A stretch of DNA of 64,000 bases, from NCBI GenBank assembly GCA_016716265.1, contig JADJWQ010000001.1:2542001-2606000 (forward strand). The letters are read 5' to 3'. This document shows, piece by piece, positions 51,423 to 61,239 of the stretch. The stretch comes from Planctomycetota bacterium. Its GTDB lineage: Bacteria; Planctomycetota; UBA1135; UBA2386. Each line of letters begins with the position of its first letter. Position 1 is the first letter of the stretch. Under the pieces are notes generated by a model. That model was not told where the DNA came from, did not search any database, and saw nothing but the letters and a program-made list of their open reading frames with translations. Position numbers and translations under genes: made by a program.

Positions 51423-52601
51423 ATGGCGCGTCGCATCGATCACTACCTGCGGGACCTCGTCGACGATTCGAAGCTCGAGTTCTACGGCGTCGTCCGCGAC
51501 TTCGTGGAATCCGAGATCGCCCCTCGCCTGCTCGGTTGGGAGCGCGATCACGTCCTGCTACCGGACAGCGCGATCGCCAAGCTGGCGGAGATCGGATTGT
51601 TCGGGCTGTCGATCGACGAGAGCTACGGTGGTCAGGGCGGCGGAATGACCGACCTCGTCCTGATGGGCCTCGCGCTCGGCTACCACAGCCAATCGCTCGC
51701 GATCACGCCGGGCGCCGCGATCTCCCTGGGCGCCAAACCGCTGCAACTGTGTGGCACCGACGAGCAGAAGCGCGCCCACCTGCCTGATCTCGCGGCCGGC
51801 CGGCGCATGTTCGTGTTCGGGCTGTCCGAGCCCGGGCGCGGCTCGGACGCCGCCAACCCGGAGGTGAGCGCCACGCGCGAGGGCTCGGAATGGGTCATTC
51901 GCGGCGAGAAGTGCTGGTCCACCAACGCGCATTGGGCCAGCCACGTCATCGTGCACGCATTGACGGATCCGAGCGGCCCGAACGGCAAGCGCTCGACCTG
52001 CTTCATCGTCCCGATGGACGCGCCCGGCGTGTTCTACCAGGAGATGTCCGGGAAGCGGGTGTGGCAGCAGTCGAGCACCGGCTCGATCATGTTCGACGGC
52101 GTTCGCGTCGCCGAGGACAGCGTACTCGGCGAGGTGAACGGCGGCTTCAAGGTGATGGTCACGACGTTGAACGGCGGCCGCCTGTTCATCGCCGGACTCG
52201 CGCTCGCATCGCTGGCGTTCGCGCTCGACAAGGTGCGGCGCTACGCCGAGGAGCGGATCCAGTTCGACGACAAGCCCATCGGGCGCTTCCAGCGCGTTCA
52301 GGACGTGATCATCGACATGGACGTCGCGCTCGAGCGCAACCTGACCTGGCTGGTGCACTGCTGCCGCCGCTACGACGAGGGCAATCTCGAGCGCGAGCGC
52401 GCGGCGAAGGTGAAGCTCGATTCGAGCCGCGTCGCGAGCGAGCTGCTGCTGCTCGCCATGGAGGCATGTGGCGGAGTCGCGTGCCTCGACGAGTTCGGCC
52501 TGATCCGCCACCACGACGACCTGTTCGTGACGCGCGTCGGCGAAGGCAGCAACTTCGCGCTGAAGGACCTCGTCGTCAGGCCGCTGCGGCAATCGGACTG
52601 A
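51423..52601 (+). CDS. acyl-CoA dehydrogenase
   Basis: 392 residues covering the full family: N-terminal helical domain, the FAD-binding middle strand MFVFGLSEPGRGSDAANPEV, GEKCWSTNAHWASHVIVHAL, and the C-terminal four-helix domain with RIQFDDKPIGRFQRVQDVI. A glutamate in VGEGSNFAL (about E374) is at the catalytic-base position used by short- and medium-chain enzymes. It would oxidise an acyl-CoA to the 2-enoyl-CoA and pass electrons to ETF. It stands alone with no beta-oxidation partners nearby, so the chain length or a biosynthetic role cannot be decided. Confidence 0.93.
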   Translation: MARRIDHYLRDLVDDSKLEFYGVVRDFVESEIAPRLLGWERDHVLLPDSAIAKLAEIGLFGLSIDESYGGQGGGMTDLVLMGLALGYHSQSLAITPGAAISLGAKPLQLCGTDEQKRAHLPDLAAGRRMFVFGLSEPGRGSDAANPEVSATREGSEWVIRGEKCWSTNAHWASHVIVHALTDPSGPNGKRSTCFIVPMDAPGVFYQEMSGKRVWQQSSTGSIMFDGVRVAEDSVLGEVNGGFKVMVTTLNGGRLFIAGLALASLAFALDKVRRYAEERIQFDDKPIGRFQRVQDVIIDMDVALERNLTWLVHCCRRYDEGNLERERAAKVKLDSSRVASELLLLAMEACGGVACLDEFGLIRHHDDLFVTRVGEGSNFALKDLVVRPLRQSD

Positions 52602-52660
52602 TCCCGCGCCGCGGGCGCGCCCGGCAGGCACCGCCCCGGCGCACGCACGGTCGTGGCCCG

Positions 52661-53881
52661 TCAGTCGACGCGACGGGGCCCACCACCCGCGTGGAGGACC
52701 ATGAACGCCGGGCGGGTCCCGAACCGCGCCGAGAACTCCCGGTCGACGCGGCGCTCGACCTGCTGAGCCGTGCCGGGCTCGATCAGCGCGATGGCACAGC
52801 CGCCGAAGCCGGCGCCGGTCAGCCTCGCGCCGAACACGTGCTCGGACTCGCACGCGACCGACGTCACCAGGTCGAGCTCGGGGCACGAGACCTCGTAGTC
52901 GACGCTCGTCGAGCGGTGGCTCCCGGTCAGCGCCGCGCCGAACTGCTCGACCCGGCCAGTGCGCAGTCCTGCCACACCACTGCGGACGCGCACCATCTCA
53001 CCGACCACGTGACGGGCCCGCTTGTACAGCGTGGCTCCGAGCGCACCCCGTGCCGCTTCGACATCGGCCTGTGAGTAGGCGGCCAGGTACGGCAGGTCGC
53101 GCACGTCGCGACGCAGGATGCGATGCGCCTCTGCACACTCCCGCACGCGATCGTTGAACCCGCTGGTCGCGAGCGTGCGGGGTCGGCGCGTGTCCATGAC
53201 GAGGATCTCGAAGCCGCGCCCGTGCATGGCGACGTGCTCGTAGGTCCCGTCGTGGCAATGGAGCAGCAGGGCATGGCGCGGCCGGCACAGCGCGGACGCG
53301 AACTGGTCCATGATCCCGCACTGCAATCCGACGTAGCGGGTCTCGGCCCGATGGCACAGGAGTGCCAGCTCCCGGGCATCGATCTCGGTGCCGAGCAGAT
53401 CGTCCAGCAGGAACGCCGTCGCGACCTCGATCGCGGCCGACGACGACAGGCCCGACGCCATCGGGAGATCGCCGCCGAACACCATGTCGACACCCGGTGC
53501 GAGGCCGGTCCACTCGCGGAACTCCTGCCAGACTCCGAGCGGGTAGCCCGCCCAGTCGTGCGCGGGGTCGCGGCGGTCGCGGATCGCGTCGACCCGGGTG
53601 TCGACCGCGAGCTGCTGGTCGAGGCTCCGCAACCGGATCACACCGTCGTCGCGCAGCCGCCCGGCCGCGTAGACGCCGAGATCGACGGCCAGCGGCATCA
53701 CGTCGCCACCGCTGTAGTCGAGGTGCGCACCGATCAGGTTGATCCGCCCGGGCGCGAACCACAGCACCGGCCGCGGCGTGGCCCCGAACTCCTGCGCGAA
53801 CCGGTCCTGGACGCGGGCGGGCACTGCGGATCCGGAGCCGGGCTCTCCGGGGGCTGGGGATCCTGGTGCGGGGTCTGTCAT
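52661..53881 (-). CDS. galK: galactokinase
   Basis: 406 residues. GHMP-kinase motifs are intact: the galactokinase signature FAPGRINLIGAHLDYSGG (44-61; GEHxDY is GAHLDY here), the ATP-binding loop GGDLPMASGLSSSAAIEVA, the catalytic Asp in GIMDQFASAL and the C-terminal GARLTGAGFGGC. It phosphorylates galactose at C1 for the Leloir route. No galT, galE or sugar transporter is nearby. The gene diverges from the parvulin gene across only 56 bp, in which ATGCTATC reads in both directions as a possible shared promoter box. Confidence 0.92.
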   Translation of the reverse strand: MTDPAPGSPAPGEPGSGSAVPARVQDRFAQEFGATPRPVLWFAPGRINLIGAHLDYSGGDVMPLAVDLGVYAAGRLRDDGVIRLRSLDQQLAVDTRVDAIRDRRDPAHDWAGYPLGVWQEFREWTGLAPGVDMVFGGDLPMASGLSSSAAIEVATAFLLDDLLGTEIDARELALLCHRAETRYVGLQCGIMDQFASALCRPRHALLLHCHDGTYEHVAMHGRGFEILVMDTRRPRTLATSGFNDRVRECAEAHRILRRDVRDLPYLAAYSQADVEAARGALGATLYKRARHVVGEMVRVRSGVAGLRTGRVEQFGAALTGSHRSTSVDYEVSCPELDLVTSVACESEHVFGARLTGAGFGGCAIALIEPGTAQQVERRVDREFSARFGTRPAFMVLHAGGGPRRVD

Positions 53882-53937
53882 CGGTGACGGGTGCGGGTCA
53901 CCATGCTATCCCCGCGATCGACCCGACTGACAGCAGC

Positions 53938-55029
53938 ATGCGCAACCGACTCGGCCCGACGTTCCTCGCGCTGCTCCTCGGCACACCGCTCGCCGCCCAG
54001 GGCTCGGAGCCCGAGCCGCAGCAACCGCCCGACCCGGCGGCCGCCGAGCGCACCGATCCGCCGCAGAAGCTCGCGTGGCCACGCGACGCCGAGCGCGCGA
54101 TCGCCCGCGTCGGTACCGAGGAGCTGACGCTTGGTCGGCTGATCGACCACCTGGACGACCGCCACTTCCCCGGCATGCGCAGGCTGATGGAGACCGACGC
54201 GGGGCGCGGCTACCTCGAGAGTCCGATCGCCGCCGCGTGGGTCCGCCAGTACGCCGACGTGATCGCGCTCGAGCGCGAGGCGGCGTCGCGTGGGATCGAC
54301 TACGAGGACGCCCGAGAAGCCCTCGGCGCCGCCTTGAAGGCCGCGTTCGAGGACTGGCTGCACCGGTATTCGGAAGCTCGCGAGCGGCGCGGGCGTCCGT
54401 TGGAGCTCGACCAGGCACGCGTGGATCTGCTGCTGACCCAGTTCCAGCGCGACGAGGGTCTCGGCACGGAGCTCAAGGGCTGGCTCGACGTGCTGGTGCC
54501 GCCGGTCGACCCGGAGGCGGTCGGGCTGCTGCGGCAGTTCTACACCGACCATCCGCAGTACTTCGGCGGCGTGGTCAGCGCGGCGCAGATCTTCGTGCGC
54601 CACCGCGATCCAGAGACGCTCGAGCTCTACCGCGGCGAGGCCCGGCGCGCTGCGTACGAGCGCCTCGCCGAGATCCGCGCGCGCCTCGCATCGGACGGCT
54701 CCAACTTCGAGGAGGTCGCTCGTGCGTTCTCGGAGGATCGCCGCACGGCGGCCGAGGGTGGTCTGCTGAGCGGGATCCGACGGTTCGACGACCGGCTGCC
54801 CGCCGCGCTCTGCCGCACGGTGTGGTCGCTCCGCGACGGCGAGATCTCGGAGCCGTTCGAGAGCCCGTACGGCATCCACATCGTCAAGCGGCTGGGCTAC
54901 CAGCACCTCTACTACGTGATCTTCAACGAGAAGATCCAGGCCGAGATCGCCGCCACGATGCAGCGCAAGGCCCAGGAGGATCTGCTGTTCGACGTCCGCG
55001 AGAGGTACGGCGTCACGCTCCTCTATTGA
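53938..55029 (+). CDS. periplasmic parvulin-type peptidyl-prolyl isomerase/foldase
   Basis: 363 residues with signal peptide (MRNRLGPTFLALLLGTPLAAQ). A SurA/PrsA-like helical chaperone part (40-190) precedes a parvulin domain: VVSAAQIFVRHRDPET, NFEEVARAFSEDRRTAAEGGLLSG, VWSLRDGEISEPFESPYGIHIVKRL. A C-terminal helix of about 50 residues closes it. It would help fold exported proteins in the periplasm. It is divergent from galK and convergent with the GT-C gene downstream. Confidence 0.87.
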   Translation: MRNRLGPTFLALLLGTPLAAQGSEPEPQQPPDPAAAERTDPPQKLAWPRDAERAIARVGTEELTLGRLIDHLDDRHFPGMRRLMETDAGRGYLESPIAAAWVRQYADVIALEREAASRGIDYEDAREALGAALKAAFEDWLHRYSEARERRGRPLELDQARVDLLLTQFQRDEGLGTELKGWLDVLVPPVDPEAVGLLRQFYTDHPQYFGGVVSAAQIFVRHRDPETLELYRGEARRAAYERLAEIRARLASDGSNFEEVARAFSEDRRTAAEGGLLSGIRRFDDRLPAALCRTVWSLRDGEISEPFESPYGIHIVKRLGYQHLYYVIFNEKIQAEIAATMQRKAQEDLLFDVRERYGVTLLY

Positions 55030-55063
55030 AGCAACGTGTCGGGGAGCCGCCCGCACCGCGCCG

Positions 55064-56824
55064 TCAATCGCGCCAGGTCAGCTCGATGAGCTGGTAGCGG
55101 CCGCCGAGCACCGTCACGTTGTCGGGCTTGTCCACGTCGGCGACGAGCTTCGCACCGATGAGCTCCGGCAATGCGCCTCCGGCCGGATTGATCGCGGCGA
55201 CCATGTCGGGCGTGACGCACAGCCACCGCGGCTTCCGCTCGCGCAGGATCGCGAGGCGATCCGGGAGCTGGCCCGCTGCGCGCGGACGGAACGCGACCTC
55301 GGGGCTGCCGAGGCCGGCGAGGTCGAGCAGCGGTCGATCGGCGAAGTAGCCGAGCGCCCCGAGGTCGTGGCAGGCGACCGTGTCGCCGGGCGGCACCAGG
55401 CGGCGCACCTCTTCAGCCATACGGACATTGAGGTCGTAGGTGTCGGCGACACCCATCGCGTGGCGGGCGCCACCGAGGGCGAGCGCGACGAGGAGCCACG
55501 GGATCACCGCGACGAGCGGCGGCGCGGCCGGTCGCCGCTGTCGCAGCAGCACCGACGCGAGCCCGACCCCGGCGAGCAGCGCCGCTGCCAGCGCGGGCCC
55601 GATGACCAGCGCCCAGCGCGCACGGTCGAGCCCCTCGGGCAGATCGCCGGGATTCCAATCGAAGCACAGCACGGTCGTGAGCTTCGGCTCCAATGCGAAG
55701 CCGGCGGCCACCACGCCCAGGACGAGCCACGCTCCGGCACCACGACGTCCGAGGTCGAACCCGCGCAGGCACACGATCGCGAACACGGGCCACAGCTGCG
55801 CGAAGTAGCGCCCCTGCTGGAACCACGGCCCGGCGAAGCCGAGCGAGCCGCGCGCGATCGCGAACGCGAGCAGCACGAACGCCAGGAACGGCACGCCGTC
55901 GCGCTCGCGCAGGCCGCGCCGCACGCCGGCGAAGAGCCCGAGCGCGAGCCACGGCAGGTGCGTCGGCAGATAGCCGAGGAACGCGGCGACCTGCATGACG
56001 GTGCTCTCGGCCCACGCGGCGAGCGCGGGGCCGACTCCCTCCGCACGCGCGACCGCGAGCGGCGTGCTCGCCGCTGCCTTCACGTAGAACGTGGTCGGCA
56101 ACGGGTGGCCCGACACGACGAGGTGGTAGGCGGGGAACACCGCGACGAGTACCGCCGCGGCGACGAAGCCGTCGAGCCGCCGGCGGTGCGCTGCCGCGAG
56201 GAACGGGAGCACGAGGCACTCCGGCCGCGCCCATCCGGCCAGCGCGAGCGGCAACGCCGCGCGCAGCGTCCACTGCAGCGCGCCCGCGGTGCGCCGCTCG
56301 AGGTGCCCGGCGAGGCCGATGACCGTGCCGGCCACGTAGAACGGCACCTCCATGCCGGACAGGCAGCCCCAGACGAACCGCGGCGTCACCGCGAGCAGCA
56401 GCGCGGCGACCGCTCCGATCCGCGCATCGCCACCCGCCGCGACGCGCCCGAGTCGGAACGTCCCGAGCACGGCGATCGCGCCGGTCACGATCCCGCACGC
56501 CTTGACGATCCACACCGACGGCCCGGCGATCTTCATGGCGAGCGCGAGCAGCGCACACCAGATCGGCCCGGTGACGGCGCACACCGGCCCGTCGTGGCCC
56601 GGGTAGGTGATGCCCTCACCGGACGCCAGCGAGCGCGCGAACGCCATGTAGATCCAGCCGTCGTCGAGCGGCGGTCCGAGGCGCCCGGCGTGCAGCCACT
56701 CGTCGCGCAGGTAGCCGGTGCACACGCAGACGAACGCAGCCACCGCGAGCCACGGCGCGCGCTTCAGCCACAGCGGCTCGCCGGCCGCACCCTCCACCAC
56801 CTCCGCCGGCGCGCCCGCGGTCAC
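55064..56824 (-). CDS. GT-C-type polytopic membrane glycosyltransferase-like protein
   Basis: 586 residues from a GTG at 56824 that overlaps the DUF1294 stop as GTGA. About ten membrane helices are visible. The first loop carries GPPLDDGWIYMAFARSLASGEG, with the acidic pair (DD) typical of dolichyl-phosphate-mannose/ArnT-like GT-C enzymes, followed by TYPGHDGPVCAVTGPIW. A soluble C-terminal segment (about 490-586; GDTVACHDLGALGYFADRPLLDLAGL) is exposed outside. It probably transfers a sugar from a polyprenyl carrier onto a surface molecule. The acceptor is unknown. Confidence 0.82.
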   Translation of the reverse strand: MTAGAPAEVVEGAAGEPLWLKRAPWLAVAAFVCVCTGYLRDEWLHAGRLGPPLDDGWIYMAFARSLASGEGITYPGHDGPVCAVTGPIWCALLALAMKIAGPSVWIVKACGIVTGAIAVLGTFRLGRVAAGGDARIGAVAALLLAVTPRFVWGCLSGMEVPFYVAGTVIGLAGHLERRTAGALQWTLRAALPLALAGWARPECLVLPFLAAAHRRRLDGFVAAAVLVAVFPAYHLVVSGHPLPTTFYVKAAASTPLAVARAEGVGPALAAWAESTVMQVAAFLGYLPTHLPWLALGLFAGVRRGLRERDGVPFLAFVLLAFAIARGSLGFAGPWFQQGRYFAQLWPVFAIVCLRGFDLGRRGAGAWLVLGVVAAGFALEPKLTTVLCFDWNPGDLPEGLDRARWALVIGPALAAALLAGVGLASVLLRQRRPAAPPLVAVIPWLLVALALGGARHAMGVADTYDLNVRMAEEVRRLVPPGDTVACHDLGALGYFADRPLLDLAGLGSPEVAFRPRAAGQLPDRLAILRERKPRWLCVTPDMVAAINPAGGALPELIGAKLVADVDKPDNVTVLGGRYQLIELTWRD

Positions 56825-57102
56825 GCGAGATCCCCCCGCCACCACAGCCACGCGAGCAGCCAGGCGACGTTGAAGATCGACACGAGATACATGCGGACGC
56901 GGAAGCTCGTCTTCCGCGTCTTGTGCCGGAAGGTGCTCATCGCCACCCAACCGCCGACCAGCCCGGTGGCGAACGACAGCCCGAGCAGCCAGCTCTCCGG
57001 GATGCGCTGCGCGTCGCGCCGCGCCTTCCACTTGTCGAGGCCGAACGTCACGAACGTCACGACGTTGACGGCGAGAACGGCGTAGAGCGTGGTGGCGAGC
57101 AC
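56821..57102 (-). CDS. DUF1294 family small membrane protein
   Basis: 93 residues from a GTG at 57102. Three hydrophobic helices surround the family signature LDKWKARRDAQRIPESWLL and MSTFRHKTRKTSFR. DUF1294 proteins are widespread small membrane proteins without known function. The stop overlaps the GT-C start, so the pair is translationally coupled; a role in supporting the membrane transferase is inferred only from this. It is divergent from the von Willebrand A gene. Confidence 0.85.
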   Translation of the reverse strand: MLATTLYAVLAVNVVTFVTFGLDKWKARRDAQRIPESWLLGLSFATGLVGGWVAMSTFRHKTRKTSFRVRMYLVSIFNVAWLLAWLWWRGDLA

Positions 57103-57256
57103 GTGCGGCAGATGGTCCAGGGGAGGCGACGCAGGAGGTTACCCCGGGCCCGCGGGGGAATCCGCCGGCGGGTCCGCTCGCGTCGCAGGAGGCGCGAAAG
57201 CCGGGAACCGGCCCAGGCCGATCGAGTCTGCGGACCGGACCACGGAGGACCACCCG

Positions 57257-58756
57257 ATGACCGAGTCGCGCCCACGCTTCTGGCTGCCGATCGTGCTGCT
57301 CGCAGCCTGCTCCTCACCGACCGACGATCCGAACGCGCCGCGCGACGGGCGCGACGGCGGAACGACCGCCCTGCCACGCCTGGTGATCGGCAGCGAGCTG
57401 CGCGGCCAGCGGGTCGAGACGGTCGCACAGGGTCCGTGGTCGGTGCGCCGGATGGTGGGCGACAGCGGCGATCGGGACGCTGGGTCGGCCGGGTGGAGTG
57501 CCGGCCGCGAGCTCGACGAGCGCTCGGTCCGGCGGATCGCCGATTCCGAGCACGAATTCGCCGCGAGTGCCCCGGCCAGCCCACCGGCCGCTCGCGCCGA
57601 CGGTTCGGCACCGGCTGGCGAGCTCGCCCGCGAGCCCGCCCCGGCCGAGTCGGTGGACTCGGCCGCCTTCCCGGTACCCGACGCCACCCGACCGGCACCG
57701 GACCTCAACCCGCTGCGCGCCGGCTCGACCGACGACAACGCCGACCACGCCGCCTACGTGGCGTGGCTCGCAAGCATCGCCGAGAGCGGTCGGCTCGACG
57801 GGCGCTACGAGCGACTCGACGTCGCCGACCGCCGCTCGATCCGCGTCGTCGACGCGACCGGCGCACCGGTGCCGGGCGCGGCGATCGCGGTGATCGACGA
57901 AGCCGGCGATCGCGTCGCGTGGCGAGCGACGACCTACGGGGACGGGCGCACTCCGTTCTTCCCGAAGCTCGCCGCCGCGCCGGGCGCGACGCCTGCCGGC
58001 ACCTGCCTGATCGAGGTCCGGGTGGGCGATCGCGTCGTCCGCGACCAATGGAACCTGGCCGGCGACGAGTTCGTGGTCCGGCTGCCCGACGCGCGTCCGG
58101 ACACCAGCGAGGTGATGCTCGACGTGGTGTTCCTGATCGACACGACCGGCTCGATGTCGGACGAGATCGACCGGATCAAGGCGACTCTGCAGGGCGTCAC
58201 GCAGCGGCTCGAGAACCTCGATCGCGAGTTCAGCCTGCGCTACGGCGCGGTCCTGTATCGCGACGTGAGCGACGATTACGTGACGATGGCCCACCCGTTC
58301 ACGTCGGACCTGACGGCGTTCGCAGATGCCCTGCAGCAGATCCAGGCCGGCGGCGGCGGCGACACGCCGGAGTCGCTGAACCAGGGGCTCGCGGTCGCGA
58401 TCGGCGACATGGAGTGGCGGCAGGGTGCCGCGAAGCTCGTGTTCCTGATCGCCGACGCGCCCCCGCACCTCGACTACGAGGGCGACGTGCCCTACGGCGA
58501 CAGCGCCCGGGCGGCCGTCGCCAGCGGCATCCGCGTCCACACGGTCGCGGCGAGCGGCCTCGACGAGGCTGGCAGCGTCGTGTTCCGCCAGCTCGCCCAC
58601 CTGACGCGCGGCCGGTTCATCTTCATCGAGTACGGCGGCGACGTGGCCGCGAGCGGAGCAGCCCACGGGGTGACGGGCGGCGGATCGTCGAACAACCTCG
58701 ACGAGATCCTGTTCGAGCGCATCCGCGACGAGATCGCCGGCTGGGGCCGAAGCTGA
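57257..58756 (+). CDS. von Willebrand factor A domain lipoprotein
   Basis: 499 residues with a lipoprotein signal (lipobox LAAC, then SSP). Residues 20-190 are an acidic, Ala/Pro/Glu-rich linker. A small beta domain (about 195-285) resembles a carboxypeptidase-regulatory fold (RSIRVVDATGAPVPGAAIAVID). The vWA domain (290-480) has the MIDAS-like motif DTTGSMSDE (295-303), GAVLYRDVSDDYVTMAHPFTSD and LVFLIADAPPHLDYEG. It should bind a divalent metal and a protein ligand at the cell surface. No operon partners are evident. Confidence 0.88.
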   Translation: MTESRPRFWLPIVLLAACSSPTDDPNAPRDGRDGGTTALPRLVIGSELRGQRVETVAQGPWSVRRMVGDSGDRDAGSAGWSAGRELDERSVRRIADSEHEFAASAPASPPAARADGSAPAGELAREPAPAESVDSAAFPVPDATRPAPDLNPLRAGSTDDNADHAAYVAWLASIAESGRLDGRYERLDVADRRSIRVVDATGAPVPGAAIAVIDEAGDRVAWRATTYGDGRTPFFPKLAAAPGATPAGTCLIEVRVGDRVVRDQWNLAGDEFVVRLPDARPDTSEVMLDVVFLIDTTGSMSDEIDRIKATLQGVTQRLENLDREFSLRYGAVLYRDVSDDYVTMAHPFTSDLTAFADALQQIQAGGGGDTPESLNQGLAVAIGDMEWRQGAAKLVFLIADAPPHLDYEGDVPYGDSARAAVASGIRVHTVAASGLDEAGSVVFRQLAHLTRGRFIFIEYGGDVAASGAAHGVTGGGSSNNLDEILFERIRDEIAGWGRS

Positions 58757-58864
58757 TCCCGGTCCCCGCCCGACGCGCGCGTGACTTGTCGGGAAGCCGA
58801 TGTCATCCTGACGGATCCTTGCCGGGCGCGAGCGATGCTCCGCGCCCTTCCGGACTCGACGGAC

Positions 58865-59983
58865 ATGGCCAGGATCTACTACGGACTCGCCGGGGAGGGT
58901 CGCGGGCACGCGACCCGCGCGTGCACCCTGGTCGACGCTCTGCGCGGCGAGCACGAGATCGTGCTGTTCGCGCCCGGCCACGCGCACCGGCTGCTCGCCC
59001 CGCGCTACGCCGGCAGCGACGTGCGCGTCGTCGAGATCGAAGGACCGACGTTCGGCTACGACGACCGCGGTCGCGTCGACAAGCTGCGCACGACGCTCGG
59101 CGCGCTCCGCTACGTCCGCAGGCTCAGCGCGCTGGTCGGCGGCGTCGAGCAACACATGCGCCGCGCGCGACCGGACCTGTGCATCACGGACTTCGACCCG
59201 CTGGTCCCGCGCGCGGCCGAGCGACTCGGGATCCCGTACCTGAGCGTCGACCACCAGCATTTCCTGGCCGTCAACCGACTCGACGGTCTGCCACGCCGGC
59301 TGCGCGCGTGGGCCTGGTTCATGGGACGGATCGTGCGGCTGTACTACCGCCGCCAGGTGCGGGCGGTCGTCAGCTCGTTCTACTTCCCGCCGATCCGGCC
59401 GGCGTGGCGCGACCGCGCCGTCCAGACCGGAGTGCTGCTGCGGCCGGAGCTCCGCGCCGCGCGCCCCGAGCACGGCGACCACGTCTGTGTGTACCTGCGC
59501 CGCTTCGCGCCGCCGAACGTCCTCGAGTCACTCCGTTCGCTCGACCGTCCGGTGCACGTCTACGGTGTCGGCGCAGGCCCGCCGGACCGCAATCTGACGT
59601 TCCGTGAGGTCGATGCGCTGCGGTTCGCCGAGGATCTCGCGACAGCGACCGCGCTCGTGTCGACAGCGGGCAACCAATTGCTCGGCGAAGCGCTGTGGCT
59701 CGGCAAGCCCTGCTTCGTGTTCCCGGAACCCGGCAACCAGGAGCAGGAGATCAATGCCCACTACCTCGGCGCCAGCGGCGCCGGTGACTGGCGCCGCCTG
59801 CGGGACGTCACGCCACCCGCGCTGCGCGCGTTCGTGGACGCGGTCGAGACGTTTCGCGCGCGCATCGACAGGAGCCGGCTCGACGGCAACGCAGCGACGC
59901 TGGACACCGTGCGGGAGGTGCTCCGCTCCGGCGCGGCACCTCCGGACGTGACCGCCGCCGCGACCCGGGAGCTGGCCGGATGA
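58865..59983 (+). CDS. glycosyltransferase of the MurG/MJ1255-like GT-B type
   Basis: 372 residues from the ATG at 58865; the frame opens earlier at 58781 but the family begins with MARIYYGLAGEGRGHATRA, whose Gly-rich loop is the first GT-B motif. The C-terminal half has the donor-binding stretch STAGNQLLGEALWLGKPCFVFPEP followed by GNQEQEINAHYLG, close to MJ1255-type enzymes. It probably adds a sugar to a lipid acceptor at the membrane. Its stop overlaps the radical SAM start as ATGA. Confidence 0.87.
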   Translation: MARIYYGLAGEGRGHATRACTLVDALRGEHEIVLFAPGHAHRLLAPRYAGSDVRVVEIEGPTFGYDDRGRVDKLRTTLGALRYVRRLSALVGGVEQHMRRARPDLCITDFDPLVPRAAERLGIPYLSVDHQHFLAVNRLDGLPRRLRAWAWFMGRIVRLYYRRQVRAVVSSFYFPPIRPAWRDRAVQTGVLLRPELRAARPEHGDHVCVYLRRFAPPNVLESLRSLDRPVHVYGVGAGPPDRNLTFREVDALRFAEDLATATALVSTAGNQLLGEALWLGKPCFVFPEPGNQEQEINAHYLGASGAGDWRRLRDVTPPALRAFVDAVETFRARIDRSRLDGNAATLDTVREVLRSGAAPPDVTAAATRELAG

Positions 59984-61122
59984 TCCGCGCGTTGTCGTTC
60001 CTGGGTGCGGTGCGGAGATCGCGCCATCGCCACCCGAATCGACCGCGCTTCGTCACGCACACCGTCACCTTCTCGTGCAACGCTCGCTGCACGATGTGCG
60101 ACAGCTGGCGCAAGCCCGGCGCCGACGACCTGACGCTCGCGGAGATCGAGCGCGTCTACGCACAATTCCCGCGGCTCGACGGACTGCGGTTGACCGGCGG
60201 TGAGCCGTTCGTCCGGAAGGACCTGACGGACATCGCGTGGCTCGCGCGACGGCACCTGCGCCCGTACGTGCTGCACGTGACGTCCAATGGCTTCCTGACG
60301 AGCCGCATCGTCCGGTTCTGCGAAGAGCGCCCACGCGACCTCCCGCTGAGCCTGCTGGTGTCGATCGACGCCGTCGGCGAAGCGCACGATCGGATCCGCG
60401 GCAACGCGCACGCCTACGCGAGCGCCCGTCGCACTCTCGACGAGCTCGCGCCGCGCCGCCGGGAGCTGCGCATGTCGCTCGCCGTCAACCAGACGATCCT
60501 CGACGCCGAGGGGCACGAGCACTACCGCCGCCTGCGCGACGTGCTGCGCCCGCTCGGTATTCCACACCGTGCCGTGCTCGCCTACGAGGCGAGCGCCACC
60601 TACGACATCGCGGCCGAGCGCGAGCTCGCGCCGCACCGGGAGGGAGAGTACTCGACGTTCGGGAGCTTCACGGCCGAAGACCTGCGCGCACTGTTCGACG
60701 ATCTGGATGCCGACCTCCACCAGTTCCCGTTCTGGCAGCGGCTCGCGAGGCGCTACTACCTGCGCGGGATCCGCAACCGCCTGCTCGGCTGCCGCGGACA
60801 CCCCAACCCGCGGTGCGTCGCGCTGAACGCGCACCTCCGCATCTTCCCTGACGGCGACGTCCCGAGCTGCCAGTTCAACACGACCCGCGTCGGCAACCTG
60901 CGCCGACAGAGCCTCGCGGAGGTACTCGCGTCGGAGCGGATCCGGACCCAGCGCGCGTGGGTCGCGACCTGTCCGGGGTGCTGGGCCGAATGCGAGATCC
61001 TGCCCAGCGCGATCTATACGGGCGACCTGATCCGCGCGGCGTTCCGCGATACCCCACCGCGGGGAGGAAACCGCCTCACACCTCCGCGACCAGCGCGACC
61101 TCTCGAGCCGACAGGCGGTTGA
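59980..61122 (+). CDS. radical SAM/SPASM-like protein
   Basis: 380 residues. The [4Fe-4S] motif CNARCTMC (Cys33, Cys37, Cys40) is followed by LRLTGGEPFVRKDLTDIAWL and SLLVSIDAVGEAHDRIRG. A SPASM-type C-terminal cluster is suggested by GDVPSCQFNTTRVGNL and CPGCWAEC. The enzyme would cleave SAM to a 5'-deoxyadenosyl radical. Relatives act on peptides, lipids and sugars. The ATGA overlap with a glycosyltransferase suggests a modified glycan or lipid head group. Confidence 0.9.
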   Translation: MIRALSFLGAVRRSRHRHPNRPRFVTHTVTFSCNARCTMCDSWRKPGADDLTLAEIERVYAQFPRLDGLRLTGGEPFVRKDLTDIAWLARRHLRPYVLHVTSNGFLTSRIVRFCEERPRDLPLSLLVSIDAVGEAHDRIRGNAHAYASARRTLDELAPRRRELRMSLAVNQTILDAEGHEHYRRLRDVLRPLGIPHRAVLAYEASATYDIAAERELAPHREGEYSTFGSFTAEDLRALFDDLDADLHQFPFWQRLARRYYLRGIRNRLLGCRGHPNPRCVALNAHLRIFPDGDVPSCQFNTTRVGNLRRQSLAEVLASERIRTQRAWVATCPGCWAECEILPSAIYTGDLIRAAFRDTPPRGGNRLTPPRPARPLEPTGG

Positions 61123-61239
61123 CCCGGCCCGCGATCCGGCCGACTCTCGTTCTCCGAATCGTCGTCGAGCTGGCCCTGCCACCCGCCGGCCGGTCCCCCC
61201 CACCGACCCCTCCCGTACCGGAACCCGGCCCCCGCAGCC

